A stretch of 46,220 nt of DNA from an uncultured Pelagibacteraceae bacterium (GCA_902530215.1 CABZZR010000007.1:1-46220); one strand, 5' to 3'. Positions 1 to 9,786 are shown, numbered from the stretch's first letter. A program made the numbers and translations. The notes: a model not told the origin generated them from the letters alone.

Positions 1-33
1 TTCAAGATAAACTAAAGTTTATACAAGGTAGCT

Positions 34-729
34 ATGACGAATGAATATGATGGTTGGGAACTACACTATTTTGATGAAGCTTACAATTTTAGAAAATATC
101 AATTTCAATTAATAAAAAATTTTGTCAAAGGAAAAACTGCTGAAGTAGGACCAGGCACAGGTGAAAATGTTACTTATTATTATAATCTGACAAAAGAACT
201 TCATTTATTTGAACCTAGTAAAAAGGTTTTTAAAGTTTTGAAAGACAAAATCTCTCCAGGTAGAAAAATAGAATTTTTTAATAGAGACTTATTAAGTCAT
301 AAAGATAAATTTGATACGATTATATATTTAGATGTACTAGAACATATTCAAGATGATAAAAGAGAATTCTTTGATGCTTATTCCAAATTAAATCCTGGTG
401 GTCATTTAATAATTAATGTACCTGCATTTAATTTTTTATATTCTAAATTTGATAAAGATTTTGGACATTTTAAGCGATATAATAAAAATGATTTTAAAAT
501 CTTTTTTAAACAAATTCAGCCAAAATTTAATAAACTGGTTTATTATGACTCTATAGGATTTTTATTAATAATTTTATCAAGAATTTTTTTTAAATCAGCC
601 CAAACCGATTATGACAATATAGGTAAAAGAGTTGGTATTTGGAATAAATTAATTCCAATATCAAAATTACTTGACAATCTGATATTTCACTCTTTTGGCA
701 AGTCTCTATTGTGTGTTGTTAGAAAATGA
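34..729 (+). CDS. Class I SAM-dependent methyltransferase
   Basis: This 231-residue protein should transfer a methyl group from S-adenosylmethionine to an unidentified acceptor. Motif I is EVGPGTGEN at about residues 37-45, and the later strand-4 motif reads YLDVLEHIQDD near residue 98, as in Methyltransf_11/12-type proteins. The C-terminal third has a hydrophobic stretch (GFLLIILSRIFF) that could contact the membrane. Its stop overlaps the start of the next gene, a membrane glycosyltransferase-like protein, by 4 bases. The two are therefore probably translated together, and a lipid-linked or surface sugar substrate is possible, which is inference from context only. An AAGG sits a few bases before the ATG. 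Only 33 bases precede the gene in this window, so its operon may begin outside. Confidence 0.8.
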   Translation: MTNEYDGWELHYFDEAYNFRKYQFQLIKNFVKGKTAEVGPGTGENVTYYYNLTKELHLFEPSKKVFKVLKDKISPGRKIEFFNRDLLSHKDKFDTIIYLDVLEHIQDDKREFFDAYSKLNPGGHLIINVPAFNFLYSKFDKDFGHFKRYNKNDFKIFFKQIQPKFNKLVYYDSIGFLLIILSRIFFKSAQTDYDNIGKRVGIWNKLIPISKLLDNLIFHSFGKSLLCVVRK

Positions 730-2303
730 AGTTTGTATATAAAAATCTATTTAATGTAGTTTTATTTTTATACTTAATAATTGGAGGCTATTATTCATTA
801 CAAACAGGTATTTCAATTGATGAGAGGCACGAGCAAATTAATTGGGAATATAATATTGCATTAATAAAAAATATTTTTTTTGGTATTCAAATAGATCCAG
901 TTTTTGACGAACATGTCGATTATTTTTATGGCATTGGATTTCATTTAATATCACAACCGATACAATTTTTTTTAAGAGAAATTGTTATAAACTTTCAAAA
1001 CATTGATTTGTATGGAGCGCATTTGGTTTCAAAGCATTTAGTTATTTTTATTACTTTTTTTATATCAGGAATATTCTTTAGATTACTTTTAAAAAAGGTA
1101 ATAGAAAATGATATTTTTGTTTTTTTATCTACATTAATTTATCTATTTTATCCATATTTGTTGGGACATTCTTTTTTTAATTTAAAAGATATACCCTTCA
1201 TGAGTTTTTGGTTAATTTGTACTTATTTAAGTTTTAATATATTTGAAAAGCTTATTGAAAATAAACTACCTAATTACTTAAACATTTTAATATTTTCTTT
1301 TTTAAGTGCTTATTTGATATCTATTAGGTTAACTGGGATATTAATTTTTTTTCAATATCTAATTACTCTTTTAATATTTATTAGTGTTACAAAAATAAAT
1401 TTTGGTAATTTTTTTAAAAAGATCTATAAGCAATTTTCACTATTTATTATATTGACAGTTTTTTTTACTTATATTTTATACCCTGTTTTTTGGCAAGGTC
1501 CTCTTTTAATTCTTGAAGCTATTAATAGTTTAAGCAAATGGTATCTTGATGTTTGCACTTTAACACTTGGAAAGTGTATGGAGTCCAAAAATTTAGACCC
1601 TACATACATACCCATTTGGTTAATGGTAAAATTACCGCTGCTAATTTTAATTGGAATAATACTTTTACCATTTTCAGAAAAAAAAATTTTTATTAATAAA
1701 AAAAATAGTATTTTTTTTGGAACTATTTTATTAACTACTTTTTTAATTCCATTATTTCTTATATTTAGAAAGGCTCATCTATATGACGAGGTAAGACATA
1801 TATTGTTTTTATTCCCATTTATATTTATGTTAGCGACTATATCTCTATACCAAATATCTAAGAAAATTTTTTTCATATTTTCATTTTTAACACTCGTTCT
1901 ATTCACTGTTGAAAATTTTAAAATTCATCCTTATCAGTATGTTTGGTTTAATGCACCTTCAAGAGTTCTTGAGCTAAATAAAAAATTCGAATTAGATTAT
2001 TGGGGTTTAAGTGGTAGAAATTTAGCTAAAAAAATTACAGAAATGAAACTTAGTGATAGACCATGCATTTTAGTTGGACCTGTTTGGTCTATCAAATCTT
2101 TTTTAGATGAAAAATTGTTCAATTGTTATGGTGCTTGGGGAGCTATAGATTCTGATTATCCAAGGCCTTTTTTGGCAGTTCAGCATTTAAGAAATCTTAA
2201 AAAAGGTAGATCTTATAAGTGTGATACATATTTTGAAACGGAGTTTAAACTTTTATTTACAGACCAAAAATTTGTTACTGGAAGAATACTAGAATGTACT
2301 TAA
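726..2303 (+). CDS. Polytopic membrane protein, GT-C glycosyltransferase-like
   Basis: This 525-residue protein has about ten hydrophobic membrane segments and a soluble C-terminal part of roughly 110 residues. An acidic pair follows the first membrane segment (SIDERHEQ, D32-E33), the usual place for the catalytic acid of GT-C enzymes that use polyprenyl-phosphate sugars. Two further motifs fit that fold: NLKDIPFM near residue 150 and YDEVRHILFLFPF near residue 355. The assignment to a PMT/ArnT/RgtA-like family comes from these motifs and the topology; the sugar and acceptor are unknown. It overlaps the preceding methyltransferase by 4 bases. It ends one base from the stop of the convergent small gene. 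Confidence 0.6.
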   Translation: MKFVYKNLFNVVLFLYLIIGGYYSLQTGISIDERHEQINWEYNIALIKNIFFGIQIDPVFDEHVDYFYGIGFHLISQPIQFFLREIVINFQNIDLYGAHLVSKHLVIFITFFISGIFFRLLLKKVIENDIFVFLSTLIYLFYPYLLGHSFFNLKDIPFMSFWLICTYLSFNIFEKLIENKLPNYLNILIFSFLSAYLISIRLTGILIFFQYLITLLIFISVTKINFGNFFKKIYKQFSLFIILTVFFTYILYPVFWQGPLLILEAINSLSKWYLDVCTLTLGKCMESKNLDPTYIPIWLMVKLPLLILIGIILLPFSEKKIFINKKNSIFFGTILLTTFLIPLFLIFRKAHLYDEVRHILFLFPFIFMLATISLYQISKKIFFIFSFLTLVLFTVENFKIHPYQYVWFNAPSRVLELNKKFELDYWGLSGRNLAKKITEMKLSDRPCILVGPVWSIKSFLDEKLFNCYGAWGAIDSDYPRPFLAVQHLRNLKKGRSYKCDTYFETEFKLLFTDQKFVTGRILECT

Positions 2304-2304
2304 T

Positions 2305-2568
2305 CTAGTTTGTAGATTTAAGTTCATTTCTTATTTTATTAATAAAGGCGTTTATTAGTTTTTTTTCTTCTTCCGTAAAATAGTTTTCTTTACTAACAGC
2401 TTTTTCCATCTCAATTTTAATTGATTTAACCATTTCTTTTCTTCCTTCTTTTGTAAACAAAATTTCTGTTTTTTCGTTTATTTGATTAAATTTTCTACCA
2501 ATAGTGAATTCAAAAACGAATATAAAAGCTATAACCGCAATTATAACTTTATATATATACTGTCTCAT
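2305..2568 (-). CDS. Small single-pass membrane protein, unknown function
   Basis: I do not recognise this 87-residue protein. One hydrophobic segment lies at about residues 6-23 (YKVIIAVIAFIFVFEFTIG), followed by about 60 highly charged, Lys/Glu-rich residues likely to form helices or a coiled coil. There is no cysteine and no signal-peptidase-like site, so it is probably anchored by its N-terminus. It starts 6 bases after the grxD stop on the same strand and is the last gene of the sfsA-map-pur-bolA-grxD run. Its placement suggests cotranscription with the Grx4/BolA pair, but does not reveal a role. Confidence 0.6.
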   Translation of the reverse strand: MRQYIYKVIIAVIAFIFVFEFTIGRKFNQINEKTEILFTKEGRKEMVKSIKIEMEKAVSKENYFTEEEKKLINAFINKIRNELKSTN

Positions 2569-2574
2569 TAAAAT

Positions 2575-2886
2575 TTAATTTTTTAGAACTTTTTCCAGTT
2601 CTCCATTTTCGTGCATTTCTTTAACTATATCACAACCACCAATAAATTTTTTATTTACGTAAAGTTGCGGAATAGTAGGCCAGTCACTGTAATCTTTTAT
2701 ACCCTGTCTAATTTCAGCATCTTCTAAAACATTTATACTTTTGTAATCTACATTAAGAAGTTTTAAAACGTTCGCTACAGCAAGAGAAAAACCGCATTGA
2801 GGAGCATCAGGAGTGCCCTTCATAAACAAACATACTTTATTTTCTTCAATAACTTTTTTAATTTTTTCTATAGTTTGGTCTGTCAT
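2575..2886 (-). CDS. grxD: Monothiol glutaredoxin, Grx4 family
   Basis: This 103-residue protein is a CGFS-type monothiol glutaredoxin, which binds a glutathione-ligated [2Fe-2S] cluster and passes it on, rather than reducing disulfides. The active-site CGFS is at residues 31-34, after the conserved KGTPDAPQ stretch whose K23 normally contacts glutathione. The later WPTIPQLYV and GGCD motifs complete the glutathione site. The length matches the family. The start lies directly against the bolA stop upstream; Grx4 and BolA-type proteins form known heterocomplexes, so the adjacency supports an Fe-S role. Confidence 0.95.
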   Translation of the reverse strand: MTDQTIEKIKKVIEENKVCLFMKGTPDAPQCGFSLAVANVLKLLNVDYKSINVLEDAEIRQGIKDYSDWPTIPQLYVNKKFIGGCDIVKEMHENGELEKVLKN

Positions 2887-3117
2887 TTAAATTTCCGTTG
2901 TTGTTAAACTTAATGCATGAAGTTCGTTGCCCATTTTACCTTTGAGCGCTTTATAAACTAGCTTATGTTGTTCTATTTTGCTTAATCCTTTAAATTCCTT
3001 TGATTTAATTATTGCTGAATAGTGATTTTCGTCACCAACTAAATCTTTAATTTCTACTATGGCATCAGGCATAGATTCTTTAATAAGATTGTTAATTTCA
3101 TCAATTTTTATTGCCAT
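2887..3117 (-). CDS. BolA family protein
   Basis: This 76-residue protein fits the short BolA/IbaG class. These are small alpha/beta proteins that pair with monothiol glutaredoxins and share an Fe-S cluster through a conserved histidine. Visible family features are an N-terminal helix ending in MPDA, a HYSAIIKS strand, and the FKGLSKIEQHKLVYKAL segment with its invariant His near residue 51, followed by an ELHALSL strand. It lies between purL (7-base gap) and grxD (no gap). Whether it is a BolA or IbaG orthologue cannot be decided by eye, so no symbol is given. Confidence 0.9.
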   Translation of the reverse strand: MAIKIDEINNLIKESMPDAIVEIKDLVGDENHYSAIIKSKEFKGLSKIEQHKLVYKALKGKMGNELHALSLTTTEI

Positions 3118-3124
3118 ATGTGTA

Positions 3125-5311
3125 TTAGTTTAAGTATTTATCAAACCAATTAAAATATTCGCGCTTCAAATCTTCTATACTTATACTAAATTCTTTATCT
3201 AGCTCCAAATTATTATTTTGTGTTTTACCTACAATTTCTGAGTAAACTCCATTTTTTTCTAAAATTTTTTGTACATCATTAGTAAGTTTTTCTTCTACTT
3301 CAATTAAATATCTACTTTGGTCTTCGCCAAATACATAATTGTGTAGACTTATTAACTTTTTAGGTAAATATATTTTTGCTCCAATATTTCCCATAATGCA
3401 CATTTTGGATATTGCGGCAATTAGCCCACCTTTTGAAATATCATGCACCGCCATAACAAGCTCTTTTCTAATTAATTCTAAAATTGTTAATCCGTTATTC
3501 TTTTCATTAAAGAGATTGATTTCTGGAGGAGGTCCATCTTTTATCCCGAGTACTTCTCTATAAAAAATACTTTGTGTAACATGGCCTTCAGTTTTTCCAA
3601 TTTTTATTATATTAGAATTTTCTTTCTTAAAAGCACAAGTCATTATTTTTTTTACATTATTTATTTTTCCGACACCTCCAATAGTTGGTGTAGGTTTTAT
3701 GCCTCTTCCATTAGTCTCGTTATAAAAAGATACATTTCCTGAAACTACAGGAAAATCTAAATAATTACATGCATCTGAAATTCCCTGCACACACTCAACA
3801 AACTGTCCCATAATTTCTTTTTTTTCAGGACTGCCAAAATTTAAACAATTAGTTATAGCTATCGGTGTTGAGCCTACCGAAACTAGATTTCTCCAATTTT
3901 CACAAACTATTTGTTTTCCACCCGTTAATGGATGTGACTCACAATAAATTGGAGATGAGTCTACAGAGGTAGCAATACCTTTGTTTTTTCCATGTATTCT
4001 TATTACAGCAGCGTTTTCACCTGGTCTAATAAAAGTATCTGCCATTACAGTATGATCATATTGTTCCCAAATCCATTTTTTACTGCAAATATTTGGATGA
4101 TTAATTATTTTTTTAAAAATATCTTTAATTTTGTAACCATTGTAATTAACTTTTTTTTTAATTTTTTTAGGTAGTTTGTGAGAAATCCATTTTCTATCAT
4201 AAACAGGAGCTTTATCAGCCAGAGCCTTTAAAGGAACATTTGCCACTTCTTTATTTTTGTATTTTAAAACAATATTTTTGGTATTTGTCGTAATGCCTAT
4301 AACAGAAAAGTCCAACCCCCATTTAAGGAAAATTTTTTGTGCTTCATTTTCTTTTCCAGATTCTAATATCATTAGCATTCTTTCTTGACTTTCAGATAGC
4401 ATCATTTCATATGGGGTCATATTAAGTTCTCTACAAGGGACTTTGTCTAAATTTAATTCTATACCCAAATTTCCCTTTGAAGACATTTCTATACTTGATG
4501 AAGTTAGTCCAGCTGCCCCCATGTCTTGAATAGAGATAATTATATTTTTTTTCATTAACTCAAGACAGGCCTCAAGCAACAATTTTTCGGTGAATGGGTC
4601 TCCAACTTGTACTGTGGGTTTTTTTTCTTCTGAATTTTCATCAAATTCTGCAGATGCCATACTTGCACCATGAATTCCATCTCTACCTGTTTTTGATCCT
4701 ACGTATACGACTGGTTTATTAATTCCTTTAGCTTTTGAATAAAAAATATTATTTTTTTTTGCTAAACCAATTGACATTGCATTTACTAATATATTTTCAT
4801 TATAACTTTCATCAAAATTTGTTTCTCCCCCAACTGTTGGTATGCCTATGCAATTTCCGTAGCCACCGATGCCAGAAACAACACCATTTAGTAAATTTTT
4901 GGTTTTAGAATTCGATGGTTCTCCAAAATGCAATACATTTAAGTTCGCAATCGGTCTGGCGCCCATTGTAAAAACATCTCTTAATATACCGCCAACACCA
5001 GTAGCTGCTCCTTGGTAAGGTTCTAAAAAAGATGGATGATTATGACTTTCAATTTTAAATATAATAGCATCATCATCATCAATATCTATTACTCCGGCAT
5101 TTTCTCCAGGACCCTGAATAACTTTTTTATTTTTAGTTGGCAATTTCTTTAAATGTTTTTTTGATGATTTGTATGAGCAGTGTTCATTCCACATGGCAGA
5201 AAATAGGCCCAACTCTAAGAGATTAGGATCTCTTTCCATTAATTTATTTATCTCACTATATTCCGATAAAGTTAAACCGTGTTTTTTTATAATTTTTTCT
5301 GAAATTTTCAT
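3125..5311 (-). CDS. purL: Phosphoribosylformylglycinamidine synthase subunit PurL
   Basis: This is the ATP-dependent synthetase subunit that converts FGAR to FGAM in de novo purine synthesis, using ammonia delivered by PurQ. At 728 residues it is the short form that lacks a glutaminase domain, consistent with separate purQ and purS just upstream. The N-terminus carries MWNEHCSYKSSK, and the ATP and substrate segments GPGENAGV, ESHNHPS, QDMGAAGLTSS and the second-half PGENAAV are all present, so both AIRS-like halves look intact. It follows purQ by 4 bases and precedes bolA by 7 bases. Confidence 0.97.
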   Translation of the reverse strand: MKISEKIIKKHGLTLSEYSEINKLMERDPNLLELGLFSAMWNEHCSYKSSKKHLKKLPTKNKKVIQGPGENAGVIDIDDDDAIIFKIESHNHPSFLEPYQGAATGVGGILRDVFTMGARPIANLNVLHFGEPSNSKTKNLLNGVVSGIGGYGNCIGIPTVGGETNFDESYNENILVNAMSIGLAKKNNIFYSKAKGINKPVVYVGSKTGRDGIHGASMASAEFDENSEEKKPTVQVGDPFTEKLLLEACLELMKKNIIISIQDMGAAGLTSSSIEMSSKGNLGIELNLDKVPCRELNMTPYEMMLSESQERMLMILESGKENEAQKIFLKWGLDFSVIGITTNTKNIVLKYKNKEVANVPLKALADKAPVYDRKWISHKLPKKIKKKVNYNGYKIKDIFKKIINHPNICSKKWIWEQYDHTVMADTFIRPGENAAVIRIHGKNKGIATSVDSSPIYCESHPLTGGKQIVCENWRNLVSVGSTPIAITNCLNFGSPEKKEIMGQFVECVQGISDACNYLDFPVVSGNVSFYNETNGRGIKPTPTIGGVGKINNVKKIMTCAFKKENSNIIKIGKTEGHVTQSIFYREVLGIKDGPPPEINLFNEKNNGLTILELIRKELVMAVHDISKGGLIAAISKMCIMGNIGAKIYLPKKLISLHNYVFGEDQSRYLIEVEEKLTNDVQKILEKNGVYSEIVGKTQNNNLELDKEFSISIEDLKREYFNWFDKYLN

Positions 5312-5315
5312 TTTT

Positions 5316-5990
5316 TTAAGTTAACAGGCTTTCAAAGAAAAACTTTCCATCATTGCTATAAATATCTTCATTAACGGCTCTTTCTGGATGAGGCATCATA
5401 CCAAGAATATTTTTTTGTTCGTTTAAAATTCCTGCAATATTTTCTATGGAGCCATTAGGGTTAGAATCTTGTTTTATACCTCCGGACGCATCACAGTATT
5501 TTAGTGCAATTTGATCGTTATCTTGTAGTTTTTTTATTATATTTTTATTTGCAAAAAAATTACCTTCATTATGAGCTATGTGCCATTTTAAAACTTTTTG
5601 CTTAATTTCTTTAAAGTATTTTGAATTTTTATTTGTTACTTTTACATAGACATCTTTGGAGATGAACTTTAATTTTTTATTTCTTAAAAGTATTCCAGGT
5701 AATAAACCAGTTTCAATTAAGATTTGAAAGCCATTACATATGCCTAATACTAGACCACCTTTATTAGAATGCTTGATTACTTCAGTTATTATTTTAGATT
5801 TGGCAGCAATGGAACCAGTTCTTAAATAATCTCCATAAGAAAATCCTCCTGGCAACACTACCAAATCTGTTTTTGGCAATTCAGTTTCATTGTGCCATAG
5901 CATTTTGTTTTGAAAATTATATTTTTGTAATGCGTTTGCTATATCTCTATCACAATTAGATCCAGGAAATATTATGACTGTTGATTTCAT
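5316..5990 (-). CDS. purQ: Phosphoribosylformylglycinamidine synthase subunit PurQ
   Basis: This class I glutamine amidotransferase subunit hydrolyses glutamine and channels ammonia to PurL. The N-terminus VIIFPGSNCDRD is typical of PurQ. The nucleophile cysteine lies in GICNGFQIL near residue 86, and the catalytic His and Glu are in MMPHPERAV near the C-terminus. The oxyanion-loop glycines appear in VLPGGFSYGDYLR. At 224 residues it has the expected length. It sits between purS and purL with gaps of 9 and 4 bases, which favours equal production of the three subunits. Confidence 0.97.
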   Translation of the reverse strand: MKSTVIIFPGSNCDRDIANALQKYNFQNKMLWHNETELPKTDLVVLPGGFSYGDYLRTGSIAAKSKIITEVIKHSNKGGLVLGICNGFQILIETGLLPGILLRNKKLKFISKDVYVKVTNKNSKYFKEIKQKVLKWHIAHNEGNFFANKNIIKKLQDNDQIALKYCDASGGIKQDSNPNGSIENIAGILNEQKNILGMMPHPERAVNEDIYSNDGKFFFESLLT

Positions 5991-5999
5991 ATATTTTAT

Positions 6000-6236
6000 T
6001 TAAGAAATTATTTTATAATTTTCTACAATTGAATTTGTTAAAAGTTTTTTACAGATATCTTCAGCCGAATCTTTTGCCTTATTGGGATCCTTTTCGTTTA
6101 TTTCTATTTCAAAGTATTTTCCTTGTCTTACTTCATTAACATTTTTGATCCCCATATTATTGAGAGTTTGTTGAATGACTTTTCCTTGAGGGTCAAGCAC
6201 TTCTTTTTTTAGAGTGACTATTACTGATATTTTCAA
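6000..6236 (-). CDS. purS: Phosphoribosylformylglycinamidine synthase subunit PurS
   Basis: This 78-residue subunit bridges PurL and PurQ in the three-part FGAM synthetase. The sequence begins in the family manner with a strand followed by LDPQGKVIQQTL, then a NVNEVRQGKYFEI strand typical of PurS. The initiation codon is TTG at 6234-6236: no ATG exists at this position, and the family N-terminus lines up exactly with it. It begins one base after the purC stop, so translation probably depends on ribosomes arriving from purC. Confidence 0.94.
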   Translation of the reverse strand: MKISVIVTLKKEVLDPQGKVIQQTLNNMGIKNVNEVRQGKYFEIEINEKDPNKAKDSAEDICKKLLTNSIVENYKIIS

Positions 6237-6237
6237 T

Positions 6238-7023
6238 TTATTTTTTCTTAAATTTTAAAGCTGTGGGTTTATTAAATTTAACTTCGCTTATGTTGGTTTC
6301 TTCAGGCATTATTCCTAATCTTCTAGCAACTTCATGGTAAGCTTGCATTACATTTCCTAAATCTTTTCTAAATCTATCTTTATCAAGTTTTTTTTCGCTT
6401 ACTATATCCCACAATCTGCATGTATCTGGACTAATTTCATCTGCTAAAATTATTTCTTTTTTTCCTTCTACATTTATTCTTCCAAATTCTAGTTTAAAGT
6501 CTACAAGTTTAATTCCAACACCTCTAAACATGCCTTGCATGAAATCATTTATTCTTAGACACTGATCCTTAATTAAATTAAGCTCATCTTCTTCTGCCCA
6601 TGAAAAAGCTAAGACATGTTCTCTTGCTACAAGTGGGTCGCCAAGTTCATCATTTTTATAACTATACTCCAACAGTGGTTTTGACAAAACTGTACCGTCG
6701 GCTATACCTAATCTTTTAGTTAATGAACCAGTCGCTATATTTCTTACTATAAATTCTACAGGAATAATTTCAGCAAGATGAACCAGTTGTTCTCTCATAT
6801 TAAGACGTTTTACTAGATGTGTCTTAATACCAATTTGATTTAAGTTGATTAAGATATGTTCAGATATACGATTGTTTAGTACACCCTTACCTTCAATTTT
6901 CGATTTTTTTAAATTGTTATATGCAGTTGCATCATCTTTGAAATGCTGTATTGCGAAACCTTTCTCTGGTGCTTCATAAAGGATTTTTGCTTTTCCTTCG
7001 TAAAGTTTTTTCCCTTTATTCAT
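6238..7023 (-). CDS. purC: SAICAR synthetase
   Basis: Phosphoribosylaminoimidazole-succinocarboxamide synthase joins aspartate to CAIR using ATP, the step before PurB. The N-terminal [12 protein letters not shown] nucleotide-binding strand, [15 protein letters not shown] and the [13 protein letters not shown] signature near residue 192 are clear, and 261 residues is a normal bacterial length. It lies 14 bases after purB and 1 base before purS, so enzymes of neighbouring pathway steps are encoded together. Confidence 0.97.
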   Translation of the reverse strand: MNKGKKLYEGKAKILYEAPEKGFAIQHFKDDATAYNNLKKSKIEGKGVLNNRISEHILINLNQIGIKTHLVKRLNMREQLVHLAEIIPVEFIVRNIATGSLTKRLGIADGTVLSKPLLEYSYKNDELGDPLVAREHVLAFSWAEEDELNLIKDQCLRINDFMQGMFRGVGIKLVDFKLEFGRINVEGKKEIILADEISPDTCRLWDIVSEKKLDKDRFRKDLGNVMQAYHEVARRLGIMPEETNISEVKFNKPTALKFKKK

Positions 7024-7037
7024 ATTTATATATTTGT

Positions 7038-8330
7038 TTATTTAAAAATTCTTCTAAAAATTATATTAATTTTTTTAGTATGATAACTAAAATCAAATAA
7101 TTTATTTAATTTATTCACAGGAATTTTTTTGGTGATTATGCTGTCTTTTCTAAGATTTTCTTCAAAAGATGAATTATTTTTGAGAGAAGCCTGAGCATGT
7201 TTTTGGACAAGTTTATATGCTTTTTCTCTTGTTAGCCCTTTTTTGGTTAATTCCAGCATGATTCTTTGTGAGAATATAAGCCTGTGATTCATCTCAAGGT
7301 TTTTTTTTATATTTTTTGGGTAAACATTCATATTTTCAAGTATGTTTTTTAATCTATTTAAGGCAAAATCAAGAGTCGTTGTTGCATCAGGTCCAATATT
7401 TCTTTCGACACTAGAATGTGAGATATCACGTTCATGCCAAAGTGAAATATTTTCTAATGCTGGAATTACATAGCTTCTAACCATACGAGATAAACCAGTT
7501 AAATTTTCACTTAGAATTGGATTTCTTTTATGAGGCATTGCAGATGAACCTTTTTGTTGTTTTGAGAAAAATTCTTCTACTTCTCCCACTTCAGTTCTCT
7601 GTAGATTTCTAATTTCTGTAGCAGCTCTTTCAACAGACCCTGCTATAATACCTAAAATTGAAAAAAAATAAGCGTGTCTGTCTCTAGGTATAACTTGTGT
7701 AGAAATTGGTTCTACTTTTAATCTAAGTTTTTTAGCAACAAATTTTTCTATTCTAGGATCAATATTTGCGTACGTGCCAACAGCACCAGATATTGCACAC
7801 GTTGAGACTTCTTCTATAGCTCTCTCTAGACGAATTTTATTTCTTGAAAATTCTTCATAAAAACTAGCTAACTTTAATCCAAAAGTAGTAGGCTCAGCAT
7901 GTATTCCATGACTTCTACCTATGCAAACTAAATTTTTATATTTGTACGATTTATTTTTTAATACTTTTAAAATATTTTCTATATCTTTTATTAATATTTG
8001 TGCCGCTTGAACTAATTGCATGTTAAAACATGTATCTAAAATATCCGATGAAGTCATACCTGTGTGCAGAAATCTAGCTTCAGGCCCAACTTTTTCTGTT
8101 ATGGATGTTAAGAATGCAATTACATCGTGTTTAACTTTACTTTCAATTTTATGAATTCTGTCAACGTTAATTTTTGCTTTTTTTCGTACTTTAGCAGAAA
8201 CACCTTTTGGTATTAACTTAAGTTTCTCCATTGCATGCGCGGCGGCAATTTCAATCTCTAACCATATTAAATATTTATTCTTTTCATCCCATATTCGGGT
8301 AAGTTCTTTTCTGGAATATCTTTCAATCAT
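7038..8330 (-). CDS. purB: Adenylosuccinate lyase
   Basis: This fumarase/aspartase-superfamily enzyme acts twice in purine synthesis, splitting fumarate from SAICAR and from adenylosuccinate. The superfamily signature [11 protein letters not shown] is present near residue 261 and carries the catalytic serine loop; [11 protein letters not shown] and [13 protein letters not shown] supply the other active-site regions. At 430 residues it resembles the shorter Bacillus-type enzyme more than the 456-residue E. coli form. Its ATG overlaps the map stop by 4 bases, which couples the two genes. Confidence 0.97.
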   Translation of the reverse strand: MIERYSRKELTRIWDEKNKYLIWLEIEIAAAHAMEKLKLIPKGVSAKVRKKAKINVDRIHKIESKVKHDVIAFLTSITEKVGPEARFLHTGMTSSDILDTCFNMQLVQAAQILIKDIENILKVLKNKSYKYKNLVCIGRSHGIHAEPTTFGLKLASFYEEFSRNKIRLERAIEEVSTCAISGAVGTYANIDPRIEKFVAKKLRLKVEPISTQVIPRDRHAYFFSILGIIAGSVERAATEIRNLQRTEVGEVEEFFSKQQKGSSAMPHKRNPILSENLTGLSRMVRSYVIPALENISLWHERDISHSSVERNIGPDATTTLDFALNRLKNILENMNVYPKNIKKNLEMNHRLIFSQRIMLELTKKGLTREKAYKLVQKHAQASLKNNSSFEENLRKDSIITKKIPVNKLNKLFDFSYHTKKINIIFRRIFK

Positions 8331-9097
8331 AAAATATAAGATGGTTTATCTAAGTTTTTTTTTGATTTTGTAAAAATTTCATAACCATTATTTGTTACCC
8401 CAACTGTGTGTTCAAATTGTGCTGAAAATGTTTTGTCTTTAGTAACAGCCGTCCATCCATCTTGTAGTACTTTAGTATCATATTTTCCAATATTTATCAT
8501 TGGCTCAACTGTAAAAATCATTCCCGAATTTATTTTAACACCTGAATTTTTTTTACCATAATGTAATATATTGGGTTGTTCATGAAATTTTTTGCCAGTT
8601 CCGTGACCACAAAAATCTCTCACTACTGAATATCCCTTTTTTTCAACATAGTTTTGTATTTCATAACCTATGTCACCCGTGCTAATTCCATCTTTTATAA
8701 TTGAAATACCTTTCATCATTGATTCAAAAGTCGTTTCGATTAAACTTTTGGATTTTGGTGAAATTTCTCCAATAGCAAACATTCTGCTCGTATCACCATG
8801 CCACCCATCTACAACAGCTGTAACATCTACGTTAACAATATCGCCATCACGTAACTCTTTATTTCCAGGTATACCATGACAAACGACATGATTTGTTGAG
8901 GTACAACATGATTTAGGAAACCCTCTGTAGAATAGAGGTGCAGAATGACCTCCGTTATCTCTTATAAACTCATAACAAATTTTATCAATTTTTTCTGTTT
9001 TTACACCTGGCTGAACAAATGGAGTTACTTCATCAAGCGTATCTGCAGCCAAAGATCCGGCTTCTCTAATTTTTAAAAAGTTATCACTTATACTCAT
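8327..9097 (-). CDS. map: Methionine aminopeptidase, type I
   Basis: This enzyme removes the initiator methionine from nascent proteins. All five metal ligands of the pita-bread fold can be seen: the two Asp in DVTAVVDGWHGDTSR, the His in the GHGTG region, the Glu in FTVEPMI and the Glu in QFEHTVGV. The protein is 256 residues long with no N-terminal zinc-finger extension, as usual for bacterial type Ia. It overlaps sfsA upstream and purB downstream by 4 bases each, so it is embedded in the operon. Confidence 0.97.
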   Translation of the reverse strand: MSISDNFLKIREAGSLAADTLDEVTPFVQPGVKTEKIDKICYEFIRDNGGHSAPLFYRGFPKSCCTSTNHVVCHGIPGNKELRDGDIVNVDVTAVVDGWHGDTSRMFAIGEISPKSKSLIETTFESMMKGISIIKDGISTGDIGYEIQNYVEKKGYSVVRDFCGHGTGKKFHEQPNILHYGKKNSGVKINSGMIFTVEPMINIGKYDTKVLQDGWTAVTKDKTFSAQFEHTVGVTNNGYEIFTKSKKNLDKPSYIL

Positions 9098-9786
9098 TTT
9101 AGAAAGTTAATTTTTTTATTAAGTATTACCTCCTTGTTGTTAATCTTACAATCATAACAAAGCATTTTTACACCATATTTTTTTGCTTTATTTAAGGCTG
9201 CATAATACAAGGGGTCTATATCTTCAGAAATTTTAAAATTATCACAATCATTTCTTTGTATAAGAAACAACATAAAACTTTCATATCCTCTAGATTTAGC
9301 TTTAATTAATTCCTCGAGATGTTTTTTACCGCGAGATGTTATTGCATCTGGAAACTCAGCGATATTCACTTTTCTACTTAATGTTACATTTTTTACTTCT
9401 AAAAAACATTTTTCTTTTTTATTACTTAATAAAAAATCAAATCTTGAATTTGAACCAAATTTTATTTCAGATTCAATTTTATCATATTTTAAAAGTTCTT
9501 TTATTTTCCTATTTGATAGTGCCTCAAAAACAATTTTGTTTGTATTAAATGTATTAATTCCAATCATTGATTTGTTCACTTGTATTATTTCTAGAGTGTA
9601 TTGTAGTTTTCTTTTAACGTTGTCAGACTTTGAAATCCACACATTATTACCTTCATTTAACAGACCCAACATTGAACCAGAATTGGGACAGTGTACAGTT
9701 ACCTTTTGACTTTTTAAGAGAATGTCAACAAAAAATCTTTTGTATCTTTTTATGAATACTCCTGGTAATAAGTTTTTTAATTTCAT
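9094..9786 (-). CDS. sfsA: SfsA family protein
   Basis: This 230-residue protein matches SfsA, named for stimulation of sugar fermentation in E. coli, with a reported DNA-binding role and a nuclease-like fold; its biochemical function is poorly known. Family motifs are RYKRFFVDI near the N-terminus, VHCPNSGSM at about 32-40, SRFDFLL, and FLEVKNVTL with the acidic nuclease-like residues. It is the first gene of the minus-strand operon. Only 23 bases separate its ATG from the divergent ATG at 9810, so its promoter probably extends into that neighbour. Confidence 0.9.
   Translation of the reverse strand: MKLKNLLPGVFIKRYKRFFVDILLKSQKVTVHCPNSGSMLGLLNEGNNVWISKSDNVKRKLQYTLEIIQVNKSMIGINTFNTNKIVFEALSNRKIKELLKYDKIESEIKFGSNSRFDFLLSNKKEKCFLEVKNVTLSRKVNIAEFPDAITSRGKKHLEELIKAKSRGYESFMLFLIQRNDCDNFKISEDIDPLYYAALNKAKKYGVKMLCYDCKINNKEVILNKKINFLK

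Noticed and set aside
1-2303. A genomic island or surface-polysaccharide hypervariable region at the left edge
   Set aside because: Only two genes are visible, with composition like the rest and no tRNA, repeat or integrase nearby, so island status cannot be supported.
6234-6236. PurS TTG start as a sign of a mis-called or broken gene
   Set aside because: The family N-terminus aligns at this codon, the frame is intact and the gap to purC is one base, so the TTG start is accepted.
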